Positions 23,991 through 57,345 of a stretch of DNA of 64,000 bases are shown in pieces (position 1 is the stretch's first letter; each line of letters begins with the position of its first letter). Origin of the DNA: Tubulanus polymorphus (Eukaryota; Nemertea; Palaeonemertea; Tubulaniformes; Tubulanidae); the NCBI RefSeq assembly GCF_964204645.1, contig NC_134034.1, forward strand, positions 4,312,072 to 4,376,071. Reading direction: 5' to 3'. Under the pieces are notes generated by a model that saw only the letters and a program-made list of their open reading frames with translations, had not been told where the DNA came from and made no database searches. The position numbers were made by a program, and so were the translations under genes.

Positions 23991-24697
23991 ATATCGATAA
24001 ATCGTTACGGTCATTATCAGCCACTGAAAAGTGTCCTCAGAGCCTGAATCGAAGTTCAGAGTCCAGAGAGATGAGATCTTCGGGATCTCCTGCCGGATAA
24101 TTTCCTGAAATTTAACGCCAACCACCGACCTGTTTCGGAGGTATGTTTGTGGATACCCACAGGTCTTAGTGCAAATCCTTTGCGATTCCCCGGATTCATT
24201 CAACCCGATAAGTCATCGGTGATGTTTCTAGGATATCCTCCAGATAATTCAAGGAGACCATATGCCGTTGAACCGCGTCCATATGCCGACTTCTGGTTCA
24301 AGATGAATTCCAGTTCGCCACATCGTTCGTGTCTCCGGGTAATCGTTAACGGAATTGTTCTTAAGGGTACGTGATTGCGGTCTCGAACTTGCAGCCGCCA
24401 TGGTTTTCTATCACCGATAGGGCTGATAGTGAGTCCCACTTTCGGGTCGATGTCAATCTTGGCTTTGTTGACGGCGTGGGCTTCTCATCGGCAATTGCGG
24501 TCGGCCATCCGTGGGACGACTATCGAATATATAACACTATCTCAGTTAAAAGCGCTTGCGTTTCCATATTTACGATTTGTTATTCATTCTACAGTAAATC
24601 TCGTCTTTTTCGTGGACCACGTCTGGAAGAAAACCCGTCGACACGTCTCGAAGGGCTTCCAGCTGCTCTTCGACCTTGAGCGTGAGCTGTTGTGCTG
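23991..24697 (-). pseudogene. Coding-like but frame-broken stretch, unrecognised
   Basis: On the minus strand, two pieces read like protein despite stops between them. One runs from about 24695 to 24572 (QQLTLKVEEQLEALRDVSTG, then a further 20 residues to TAA). The other runs from about 24472 to 24200 (including AKIDIDPKVGLTISPIGDRK, ending in a stop). The composition is more protein-like than most open frames nearby, but I recognise no family. No intron with good splice sites joins the pieces. It may be a decayed transposon or gene fragment, or chance. Confidence 0.25.
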
Positions 24698-24809
24698 TTA
24701 AGTATGGTGGCTGATTCGGGCCATACTAAAAAAATTTTCTATACGGCTAGAGCAGCAGAAACGTACAGAAATTTTTTTTAAAATGGCCCGAATCAGCCAC
24801 CATAGTTAA
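24698..24809. mobile_element. 104-bp MITE flanked by TTAA
   Basis: TTAA at 24698-24701 and 24806-24809 bracket an element. Its left end GTATGGTGGCTGATTCGGGC and right end (reverse complement CTATGGTGGCTGATTCGGGC) are terminal inverted repeats of at least 22 bp, and the A/T-rich interior is also roughly self-complementary. TTAA target duplication is typical of piggyBac-like transposition. The ends do not start with the usual CCC, so the family assignment is inferred. Confidence 0.7.
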
Positions 24810-25021
24810 GTAATCACTGTAACCTGTTCCTCGGGATACCGACGATTCAATTTAATCAAAGAAATCGAATTTAAGAAATCGACTTATCAAATCAATTTTC
24901 AGTAAACATCAATACCATACGCCGAGTGGCAATCTTATATCCGATGATTTGTTTGAAAATCTTCGTATTTTTGGAAGCTTAATAAACAAGTTCGAATTTC
25001 ATTGAAATGCAAAACGATTCG

Positions 25022-25240
25022 AAAAAGGATTAGGATTAGAATATGACTTAATATACTCCATCCATTTCTATGGTACTACGGTACATGGCGGGAAACTATA
25101 AAATGTACAATATCTAAAATAAACGGAAAATATAAATTTGTGTTTATGAAATATAACGAAATGGTTTACAATACATTCCTACACTATTTACAACATACTA
25201 ACTATTGCAGGGATACATCTAAACGTCATCTAAATCTTTT
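25022..25240. repeat. Interspersed repeat, second copy of the 19.8 kb family
   Basis: 'ggattaggattagaatatga' then 'actccatccatttctatggt', 'tacatggcgggaaacta', 'tgtacaatatctaaaat' and 'gaaatataacgaaat' follow the order of the 19805-19960 copy. A shorter related stretch ('ccatggtacgtggaggga') is at 25339-25356. Confidence 0.5.
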
Positions 25241-26181
25241 TTTCTAAATAGATTTTGCAAAGTTTATTGTAGGATTTTTTAGACAAGATTGCCATAAGAG
25301 ATAAGATAGATAGGATAAGATAATAGGCTGCCAACATTTCCATGGTACGTGGAGGGAAAATGATTTTGGTTTACAAATATTAGAGAATGACCAAGTTGTT
25401 GCGCCATCTGGTGGTGCCGGTATCCCATTGTCGATGTTGCGCGGTAATCTGCGGGTAGAGTTGATATGTTTATACGATTTTCAGAGCAGTCGTAATTGAA
25501 AGCGTCGCCGGGAGAGTACGAGTTTACTCTCCGCATTCTCGCGTACGATTCTTCGCAGTGGGTGCCCCTGTTTCTAGCCAGGCCGAATCAGATTTGAACA
25601 AATATATTTTACGATCACACCTACTCCGCCAATTGACTTGAGTTTTTAAAATTGTGTCCGCATGTTTATGATACCTTATTCTGTATGTATTATTCTGTAT
25701 TCGTATTGTTTCTTTATTGTGCTCATCCCTAGGATGTAAATAATGCCTACATTACGGGTCAATAAGGTTAGTTGAATTTTTATTTTGCTAGTACGATGCC
25801 ACTATACTCCTCTCTCCAACATCGATCGTGACCCGGTGACTGTGAGTACTTCTTACAGCCTTTAGCGAGCGGCACGCGCTCAGACGTAACCACTTAAGGA
25901 ATTAGTTCGTGCGTGGAGCAGTCACGCGCCGACGTATTCATTTTGTTGGCTGCCTCTTTCCGCGTAGATAGTCTGAAGATTCCTTGTAGTCTTTCTCAAA
26001 CGATGCTGTATGTCCTACGCATTGACTAGAAGGAAATCTTGTAGAAAGAAGCAAATTTTTAAACGCAAATTATCCAACAGTCTGACGGTGTTTTCTCGGT
26101 GAGACCTATCCGTAGTGTACGGTGGTTGTAAAAACATCGGCGGCGCAGCTCTTTGGTTCATCCGTCGATGTGTTAATCGTC
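25241..26181. other. No recognised gene
   Basis: A fragment 'gcgccatctggtggtgccgg' plus 'tatcccatt' (25401-25430) is a terminal piece of the TIR element family. I see nothing else to support. Confidence 0.4.
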
Positions 26182-26523
26182 AATGGGGTACCCGCAGTGC
26201 TACGGTGGCGTCGAGTATTCCACTTATGGCAGGCGAGGATCCGCTTAATTTGCTAGTAGATCGTTGGTCGTCCGCATTCGATTTACGTAGTCTAGCCTAC
26301 TTCCAATTAAATCTAGATGAACTTTTTTCTCAAATGAATCGATTATTTATGGAAACTATATCGATATCCGAGAGACAGCGAAGAATGACAGCGTTGTATA
26401 TTTGGGAGGGGGGGGTGTTGTAATAAGTCAAAGAATCCAGTTCTATATGTTCATTGAAAATGGACCAATTTTGACAACAGACGACCTATCTGGCGGGATA
26501 GCTGGTTTTGCAGGTACCCCGTT
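26182..26523 (-). mobile_element. TIR element family AATGGGGTACCGGCA, inverted copy
   Basis: It begins AATGGGGTACCCGCAGTGCT and runs through 'attccacttatggcaggcga' to 'agctggttttgcaggtaccc', matching the 43.4 kb copy in orientation. It is about 342 bp and contains no reliable gene. The open frame at 26115-26423 is made of this element. Confidence 0.6.
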
Positions 26524-28266
26524 CAAATCTGAATTTCGCCAAATTAGAGAAGGTTTAGGGCAGTTTTTGTCCGTACAGGGCTTGGATCACGTGTTACGCT
26601 GATCGAATAGCGCATCCAACTACAAAAATTTACTGGCAGTTCTGCGCGTATTGAAATACCGAGGTGAATGGCGTTGATAATCATGGAATGCTTCGGGTTT
26701 GTCTAGTTTTTAATGAAATCGATTTCAAGAGGAAATTACCCAGTAATTATCACAATGAGTCTCCTCTCGAAACGAAGTTAGTATACGGTTGATTGGCTGT
26801 ATATAGAGAGGCCTCCGTATGTGACGACATGTAATGAAACCGAGTGACAGTGCTCTTCGTTAGACCCTTAAATGCTGTTGCCAGCGTTCTACTGCTTGAT
26901 TCCTACAGGTACGAGGTTAGGTAATCTTCAAAATCTTCCCGAATGTAACTAATATTTGGATATTCAAATCAACTCGCTAGACGCGTCGACCACACTCCGC
27001 GCTGTTGCGCCACCGCGCGGGACTCACGCGAAATAGCAGAATGCAATAGCCGCACTAAATTGATGTGGTATGATTTTCAATTATTTCAGCTGTTAGGATT
27101 TCAAGGGACAATGTAACTATATGATGTGATATGGCGATGTTAAGAAATGATTTTGCCGTGGTGAAGCTAGTGAGGAACTGTCCCGATTGAGTGACTGTAC
27201 AGCAGTCAAAAACATATTAATTTGCTTAGTTACGTAATTTAGTTGCAGTGACTTGTTGACGAAAGGTGAAGCCTTAATGACCGTTGACAAAATTATAGCA
27301 ATCACAAATGTAAGAAAAAAAGAGATAGACCTAAGTCAACATTCTGGCCGTTTCTCAAATTGTTAATGACTAATCTAATAATTTATAGTCAGTGCGGAAC
27401 GTTTGGTTAATGAGGGATGTTAGGTTGTCATGTTTTACACGATTTTGTTGAAATAATGAGGGGTGGTAGATCATCATGATTAAACAGCCTCGAACCCAAA
27501 TCCGGAGCCACCAGATCGACAGTTAACAGCCGACGCCTCCTCAGTAACTATACGAAATCTAAACGGCTAACTTTTTCATCCAAGCAATTATGCATAGCAC
27601 CTTGCTTATGAGCTATTACATAATCTATAAATTTCAACCAAACCAGTAAATGCGATGTTCCACCTTCGACGACGGACGAAGGTATTTTCAAACTACGGTT
27701 AACTCCGCTGCGTAGCTCGGTTCTATTCGGACCATATTTTTTACCGAATTAACCGAATACCGACTTAGAGATTGGAGAATTCTAGGATTTTTTACGTTAG
27801 CGATCAGAAAATTCGTAATGGAATTTCACCGACGCAGCCGGGTTACCGAGTCAACCGATATACAGAGAAAGAATAATCATCAAATATTTAGAGTGAAAAA
27901 AAATGTTTTCTTGCGTCGCAGAAACGTCCATGATTACGTACTCGGTGTGTCAAGTAGTACATATTGTTGATTAGACAGGATACATTGGGATAACGTGCTA
28001 ATTACATATAATCGGAGCTCTTTACGAAATTACAAAATGCCCTTGTGCATTAGCAGCGTATGCTCATTTGACAGTTGCATGGATCCTTACCGTTCGTTAT
28101 AAACGTGGGATTTTCTACGAAAATGAAAATTGTACGGGTATATAAATGTCGTAGTAAAATTTTTCCCGTTACGAATCTAAAAGCGAAACGATCTATTTTG
28201 CTGTCGGAGTAAAACGTGATTTTTTCACCATATATCGTAAGAGCATTTGATTTTGTATCGTTTTAG
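26524..28266. other. Presumed upstream intron or flank of PDFR
   Basis: No exon encoding a signal peptide could be identified. An antisense SINE-like phrase 'cctcgaacccaaatccgg' near 27489 is not fully supported. Just before 28267 the sequence 'tgtatcgttttag' makes a plausible splice acceptor. Confidence 0.35.
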
Positions 28267-49554
<21,288 letters not shown>

Positions 49555-50683
49555 CGAGAGGTGGCGCCATCGAACAGTCGTCGGGAGATTCGGAATGTTA
49601 TGTGATATATCCCGAAAAAAAGCGGCAACAAGAAGAGAAAATAATATTGTTATTGATCAATGCTTTTCATTGGATGTGTATCGTTAACTTCAATGGCTGT
49701 GAATTTCTTAACTTAACGGGTATTCGTGGCAGGTTTCCAGAAGAGGGCTCTGTCATAAGTTCCAGTAATTCGAATCGTGCCGTTTCACGAGAATATGTTT
49801 TTGCAAACGAAAAACAAGCGATTAGGAAACATGCAAAAATCAGGATAATCCGGGATTTAATAACGCCGCGATTTGCAGTTGTAGCAGTAATGCAGGTGTT
49901 AATCTACAACTGCGCCTTCAGACAATCGCAATTTCGTTTGAGGATTTGCTTATGGAATGACTAATGTCCGGTGGCGGAAGTAAATTTTCAAAATGAAAGC
50001 TTCAGGGGCGTAGTTCTGAACGCACGCGACGTCGGGACCGACAAAATATTTGGAAGCATGTGGTGATAGAGTATCGATTGTCTAGGCGGCAGGTAGATAC
50101 CAGCGCAACGTAAATTATCGACTATTCCGGGAGTAAACATATACTCTATGAATTAAAAAGTGTTATTAATATACATGAACAGCAACCGAGCCATGTGTGC
50201 AATGCTTATATTCATTTTCTAAGCTAAAATGTATGAAGTGATATAAGAAGATTTTGTGGTTTAATCGTTCGTTATATCCATTGTAAAATCCACGTGTAAT
50301 TATCATTTAATCCACCAGGTTGAATTTGAACTAATTGCTTTCATGGTGCGAGTGGAATCACATCACATTATCCATGTCGCTAGATGACGTGACTAACACT
50401 TGTATTTTTGATCGACTTGTTCTTGGGCCAGTTGCGAACTGATGCCTGAGATCTAAGATGGGTTTAATTATTTTCATACTAACGACTTTAGGTCGGACTA
50501 AATGTTCAAACTAGATATTGACATACGCAAATCAAAACCACGATGCAACTGGTCCCTGAAACCAAATATTTCTGTAAAAACGCACGTTCGGAGTCTTTTT
50601 ATATAGTCTTAATTGTTATTGGGTTTGCTTAACGAGAAAAACAGATTTCGATGGTATGTAAATGAAGGACAAATTTTGATTAA
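49555..50683. other. Probable PDFR 3' UTR, then intergenic
   Basis: This follows the long-form stop codon. A 137-codon frame directly after the stop (49551-49964) shows no domain and is likely chance. ATTAAA at 50152 is the best polyadenylation candidate. Confidence 0.4.
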
Positions 50684-51221
50684 TGAATAACCATGCGTGA
50701 GTGAATGCAAGTCAACCTGATGGATCCATGACTTGCCACAAGTGGAATCATCGATTGCCAAAGTAGCCTTGCTCATACTTACTCGAACAACTAGTCGTAT
50801 TGAAAAAGTATGCAAGAAAGAAGAAACGAGCCGCTAGTTGACAGTACGCATATTGATATTGCTGTCGCGAGCAATTGGGTTTTGGCAATCCACGATTCTG
50901 CTATGATCCACTTATTAGGTAAATCTGGATAAGGGTCATTTTCGTGGCTTTCTGAATAACCATGCGTGAGTGAATGCAAGTCAACCTGATGGATCCATGA
51001 CTTGCCACAAGTCGAATCATCGATTGCCAAAGTAGCCTTGCTCATACTTACTCGAACAACTAGTCGTATTGAAAAAGTATGCAAGAAAGAAGAAACGAGC
51101 CGCTAGTTGACAGCACGCATATTGATATTGCTGTCGCGAGCAATTGGGTTTTGGCAATCCACGATTCTGCTATGATCCACTTATTAGGTAAATCTGGATA
51201 AGGGTCATTTTCGTGGCTTTC
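50684..51221 (+). repeat. 269-bp tandem duplication
   Basis: 50684-50952 and 50953-51221 are nearly identical (for example 'gtggaat'/'gtcgaat' and 'agtacgc'/'agcacgc'), so the duplication is recent. Each unit includes 'atgacttgccacaagt' and 'catcgattgcc', related to the TIR element family. The two overlapping minus open frames here are products of the duplication. Confidence 0.9.
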
Positions 51222-51223
51222 TG

Positions 51224-54200
51224 CGATTGCTGGATAGCCTCAATGACTTGATATCTTAGTTTCAAATGCGAGCAAAACTCACTGTACAAAATCCTCCTTA
51301 AAAATATCGGTTTACCTGTAACTAGTGGGTCTCCGATAGCCAAAAGCATTGGCTTCGATTTACATTTAACGTATGTTGTTGTATTTCCTTGTTAAGGGAC
51401 CACGTAAAAACAGCTTGTTTCTCACCACGAGTTTTATTGTTGAAGTCCGTCAGTAAAAAAGAAGAATGAAAATTCACATCCCGCAAGCAGAAATCTGTTT
51501 TCGTTTCTTAAAAAAAAAGAAGATATATCACTGCCGCAGGCATCCCGAAAACAACCTGATCGCAGTTTTTCATGATTTCGTCTCGCGCTCGCTTTCCAAT
51601 TGTTACTGTGGCACGTGAGGGTTTCGATAACGAAGTACTGTAAGTCCTGATTCAATGTCGTTGACGCCTAAATATCCTCATTTGAAAAATAGAAAATTGA
51701 AATTTTGATTTCTGTCGTTTTCAAAAGAGGGGTAAAAATAGAAACCTGCCGTCCCCATCAATTTACAAAAAAAAACTGATGAGAAACAAGGGTATTTTTT
51801 GCGTGGCCTGTTATTTATAAATTGTCGTTATTTGAATAAATGTACATGCCTAGCTGCAGACTTCATGGGGCAGGACCCTGGCTGTCGATATGAGCAAACG
51901 ATGTTTTTTTTTCTATAGTTAGCGTGTCATTGAACACAGTTAATTTTGAAAATCTCTATCGACCAACTATTGTAGCCTACGGTTAAAAATGAAACTCCTT
52001 TTCGCAAGGTGTGATAATGAAAACTTTTTGATACATGTACATTTCCATACAGCTACTCAAGAGCAAAAATATTGATGGCGTAGAATCATGGCGCGCTGGC
52101 TAATTTGAGATATTCGCATTTCTAACAATAAATCAGTCTTTTTTTGTTATTTTCACTACAGTGTCCACAACCGTCTACATTTCCCATTTAAACAATATTC
52201 AGATATCTTTCCTTCTATGGCCAACTTTTTTGCAACGGTATCTGAAGACAAATAACTCTTTACCATTTCACATTTACATTGAATATCGGCTAAAAGCCTT
52301 TTTCCCCTCCTAATTTGATGGCATATCCTCAGTGGCTATCCTGGATATAGCAGACTTGGTGAAGTTTTTGGGTACAAAAATTATTGCACAAAACAAAATT
52401 GATTTTTATGGAGATACAATACTCTGCAAGTTTGTATACTGCCGAAACCCCTCTGAATATGCAGATAGAATATTGCTGCACACAAATATGCAGGAGACCT
52501 ATTCAATATCCATGGACAAAACGGATTTTGTAATATCTGCAGATACGATATTCTTGCTCTTATCAAGCAGCTATATATCAAATATGGCCGCCTCTCATAC
52601 TAAAATGAATAACGTGTTGTAAAGGTATATGGTGTTAAACTTTTCACAATAGTACGGTTCACCCGCGGGTAACGATCTGCATTCGTCAATCTGCAACCTG
52701 GTTCCACACCTTCTGTAGCATTGTGTAGTGCGTGCGAACTCTGACGATCAGTTTTGACGTGATGTGCCGGTAAATGTCTAACGTCTGGCATTTTTAATGT
52801 CTGGATTTTTTGCAATTTGTACATGTATAGGGTGAAGTCGTGAACATCGTGGAGTGTGAACGATCCATGAAAGTATGCAGATAAAATGTCTTATATCTGG
52901 TACTATTTGTCTAGTTCATTTTCGATTAAATGTCTGCCATATCTCTGTCGGCTAGCTCCACCTCTGTGATCCACTTATGTTCGTTACGCTCCCGTTTTCT
53001 TTATCACCTTTCCATCAGATGTTTTCACTTCATCTAGGAGTATGCCACACTCATATTTTAGAAAATGACTTCTTTACTGCAAGATCGTTTACTACTAGAC
53101 TGGTTGAAAAGTCACTTCAATTTCCCAGTGTCGTAGAATCAGATGCCCCCGATGTCGGATGTCTCCCAACAATAGATTTACCGATTGATTTGCTGACCGT
53201 TACCCGAAGCCTTTAACCCGAGATGTAATGCGAAGGAGGCACGCATAAGAGGAGGTGTCCCCAACCCTGTTGGTTTTTCTTATGGGCAGACAACTCGATA
53301 GGTGTTATCCACGTAATAATGGTTATTTTGAGTGTGGAGAGCGGCAAACGAGAGGAGAAATGCGCAAATGTTTAGCCCATTGTAAGATTATAAAAGAAAC
53401 CAGAAGGATGGCGATACGACATTGCGAATCAGTCTGAGGGATACGGTACAGCTTAGACTCAACTTTCCGAAAATTGAGCATCGTTTGCGTGTTGAAAGTG
53501 AAACGCGTTCGAAGTGAAACGCGTCGTACACGATTGGAACGCGTTTTTAACCGACACATCGATGTAAGGTACGCGAACGTAAATGAAACGGAATATAAAC
53601 GTTTAAACGGCGATTATAAGCTGTGCCGTACGTAGGTTCAGGTAGCGGATTGACAACCAGTTGTGTAGGCGGCCGTCCTTTAGGTCCAATGTCTCCTGAG
53701 AATTTGTCATTGTGTATAAATTCTATTCGAAATTGGTTGTTTATCGACTGTTTACGCCAATGATATCAAAATCAAATAAAAAAGAACAACAACAAATTTG
53801 AGATAAGCATTTGTTTTTTTTATGTTCCAGCTAAATCACTAGTTGTGCTATTACTACTATTGTTACTACTATCGAATTATGAGGCTCTGTTACGTAATGC
53901 CAATTAAAGTCAACTTTCAACTTAAATTGTTGAGTTCATCAGAAATGGAAAGGTCGCCATTAGATTGTATTCTCGTTTCGCAAAACTGGCATCAGTTTGT
54001 TATTGTTGCATCATCAAACATAGCTTGCCATATCACGATCAAAGTTTTATGGAGAATCCCGGAAAAAAACGGCTGTACACGGGTTTAATTGAATGTTAAT
54101 TGATCAGCTCGTATATTGACTTGAAATATCAAGACATAAGTACGCGACGGCCCATATATTTCACCTGCTAAATCGTTTAGACCACATTCCAGCATCTTCA

Positions 54201-56424
54201 TGCAGAGTCCTTCCCCCATACCTAATGTGTATTCGAATACAACATCATACATGTTCAAATACAGCCGGAAATCTAGAATTCTCCTGAAAGAAAGAACATA
54301 CCAGATTATTGTTTGTATTAGTAACGAACTAAAATCAGCTACACTTTCATTATCCACCCGTATGATATATACTCACGGGAAATCGGCGCGGATGCCTTCC
54401 ATGAAACGAGGCGTGAAAAAGGAGCGTTTCGCATAGTAGGTTGATCGTTCTAACAGACCCCCTTTATTATGAGCGTGGCAGCAGTTTTCGGCATCCGCGT
54501 AAGTTCCGATTTTCGAACTTTGCAAATCCCCACTCTTAATTCAATTTTCCAGTTAGTAAGTTGAAGTGTTTGTAATCAACGCACTTAACTAGTATCGAAG
54601 AAAAAGGAAGATTAAATCAGTAATCGTTATTAGAACGATGGTTTTCTTTTCGTCATCGTTGCAAGGAAGTATCAGCAGTCAGCTAGATGGCGTGTGATCA
54701 GTTGATTCTGGGCGCAAGACTTTGGGTGGAGGTACTATGGGCGTATCATGTAAGTACACTCGAACTATGTGCAGAAAAGCCATTATCTTAATTCAAAAGC
54801 TAAATTGTAAACGGAATAAACTAAATGATAATGCACTATAGTAATAGAATAGAACTAGTAACTAGCTAGTATTATTCTAGTATCATTCTAGCATGCGTAA
54901 AGAATTATATTTTTTTAATATAAACGATGGACGACGTACTCAATGGCTGAAGATCGAAGTCGTTTACAAAAGTTTAAATTGCATATAGGCCTACTCAGTA
55001 AGATCCTGGTTAAGTGAAAAGGGAACTCACCAAAACACGACCGCGGATTCCACAATATCCCCACCAAACGAAGGCAACATAACTGTGCATATAAGAATAG
55101 GGCGTGACTGATGCCAAACAGTTTAACTCTACGGAGTGAACGTATCAAATACCTGGGGTCCGGGATGGCTAACAGCATATCGTCAGATTTCTGCTGAGGA
55201 AAGGATTTGACTGGAAATGCTTTCTAGAAGCGGAAAGGCTTCGGTAAACCAAAAAATGCAGATTAGCTACACGATCTGCCTTCTCAAATACCTACATGAA
55301 CTGTCTTACTCTATGGCAGGAAATCCTAATGTTCAGATCAATTAATGCCTATGCAAGATGGAAACGAAGTGACCGCCCCTCGATTGGTACAAACTACAAA
55401 GCGTCTTGAGCGAGACCTGAATTTTTATCTCATTGTTATCTCATTTTAAACCATTTTACGTTTGCCAGAAAATGCAATGGCCTGATATCTCTGGTGTCTG
55501 ATGAATGGAAATGTCAGAAAACCAAGGTGGAAAACGAAAGCAAACGTAAGACACAAGATAAACGTAGGGTGTTTCCGATGAATGTCTAATGCAAGACAAA
55601 AAAATAAGATTCACTGCCTCTCCCCGAATTAATATGCCCTTACTTTTTCTCCCGTGTCTTCCTTTAGAGCTTTGTATACTCTACGAAGGTGTACAAGGTG
55701 CACAGTTGCAAGATTAAACTGATGTATTCATACAGGATATAAATCTCATTATTAACATCAATCTCACCACTTATCTTAATAACTATGGACTGAGCGCACG
55801 AGGAAGAATGGATACGCCATGCCGCCCAGTTCAAATGAGTTGTTATCTTTTGCGATCCCATTTCTTAATATTCGCTGTACTGTCGATAGATCTAGAGGTG
55901 GCACTTCTAATTAATTTTCACGAGCATTTCGATAAAATTAGATTAATGATACACTTGGAATCATGGTGCGCGATAACAGAATTTTGTCGACAATCTAATA
56001 ATAACCCGCACTTTGGAATGCATGAAATAACTTAGTTGGGCATTTAATTGGATATGCCCACTGAAGTCTAATTCAAAGATCCTAGGCCAAATTCGACGTT
56101 TCAAAATCAAAGAGAACTGAGTAAAAAAGAAAGTCGCAATTACTGTCGTTGTTCAATCGTCTAAACCATTTTTTCCAGTGATTACTAAATAGGCCTTGTA
56201 AAGTAAAATATTTAGATAGTCTTTAGGATGGTGAATCACACTCTTCAGTCCACTTCACTTAGTTACATAATTTGTTTTACTTTGAAATGCTTAGAATTGC
56301 TGTGGTTTCCACGGTACGCCTTGATGTTTTTATTGCTTGGTCTGTTTATCTCTAGTTTTGACACACTACTTCTATTTTAGATCCTGTGAGTTTGTATGCT
56401 TTGTTACTTGTTTTTCTGGTAATT
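51224..56424. other. No supported gene
   Basis: I searched both strands and found no exon with domain resemblance plus splice sites. The open frames at 52332-52622, 53843-54088 and 54085-54357 are unremarkable. 'aagtgaaacgcgt' repeats near 53500-53525. Confidence 0.4.
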
Positions 56425-56466
56425 CCACCTGATGATGGCTGTTAGTCAACAGCCGAAACGTTGTGG
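56425..56466 (+). ncRNA. Hammerhead-ribozyme-like motif, best-paired copy (copy 8)
   Basis: CCAC (56425-56428), CTGATGA (56429-56435), T, then a perfect 7-bp stem II GGCTGTT-AGTC-AACAGCC, GAAAC (56455-56459), GTT, and GTGG (56463-56466), which pairs with CCAC as stem I. Stem III would be only A-U and C-G, as in ribozymes that act as dimers. The extra T after CTGATGA departs from the canonical core, so cleavage is uncertain. 'ataataataaattt' follows, as in other copies. Confidence 0.4.
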
Positions 56467-56529
56467 TTTCATAATAATAAATTTGATCGTATAATATTAA
56501 ATTCGAAGTGTGAGATTTCTTCATTTATC

Positions 56530-57339
56530 TACAGTATACACGGATTATAGGTGTTTAGTCGACAACTAACTAATGTGAACATTTTTCATATTCCTATACC
56601 ATGACCTCACCCGCATCCTATCCTTACCCGATTGGGTATTAATCCCTGCTACCATTACTCCCCCTGTACTACACTAAAAAACCCCTTAAAAGTCCTTACA
56701 TTTTAGATATAGTAACTAAATGCTGTTCTATCTTCTCAACAGATTCCCTCCTTGTAATCCATTTGCCTTCGGTGTGCGCACCAGCACATATCTAGTGTGC
56801 GCTATCGTGCACACACTGCACACACTATCTTTTCTCATACACATAAAACCCTTACTACCTCAACAGTATCGTTTTGTGTTTCAATTACTATTACTAATAC
56901 TAATACTGATAGGACATTCGTTTATAAATGTTACCAGAAAATGTCACGAATTGAATTAAAACATTTGTTCTATTGAAAGTATGAAGAGCAGTTTATAGAA
57001 AGGGGCGTACGTTCGAACGGACGGACTCATCCTAGCTACGAACCTGCAAATTGCACCAATTATACCATCGTTGAGTAAACAAAATGTCTGATAAATGTAC
57101 GGTAAAATACGCTGCGCAATAAGATACTGCGTAACATCTACTAATGGTAGATCTCATCTTCGTACAGATGAGTATTATGACACTAAATCTTTTCATGTCG
57201 CGTAATTTCACTGAATTGAGATGATATGAAAAATAAAAACCATCATCGAGTTTGTAGATGTGTGTATGGTGGGAGATTGGTTGATTTCAGGGTTCAGACC
57301 ATATTAGATACCAATGATCGGATTCTTACAATAAAAGAT
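56530..57339. other. No recognised gene
   Basis: The open frame at 56720-56959 is leucine/isoleucine-rich but has no start context or homology that I can recognise. Confidence 0.4.
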
Positions 57340-57345
57340 TTTATT
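57340..57345 (-). terminator. AATAAA overlapping the GPCR stop codon
   Basis: On the minus strand the stop TAA lies inside AATAAA (57345-57340). If this is the polyadenylation signal, the 3' UTR is only about 10-30 nt. A second, more distal signal may exist instead. Confidence 0.35.

Noticed and set aside
50609-51084. Two similar minus-strand proteins (apparent paralogues)
   Set aside because: Their identity comes from the 269-bp tandem DNA duplication. Neither frame has a domain or gene context.
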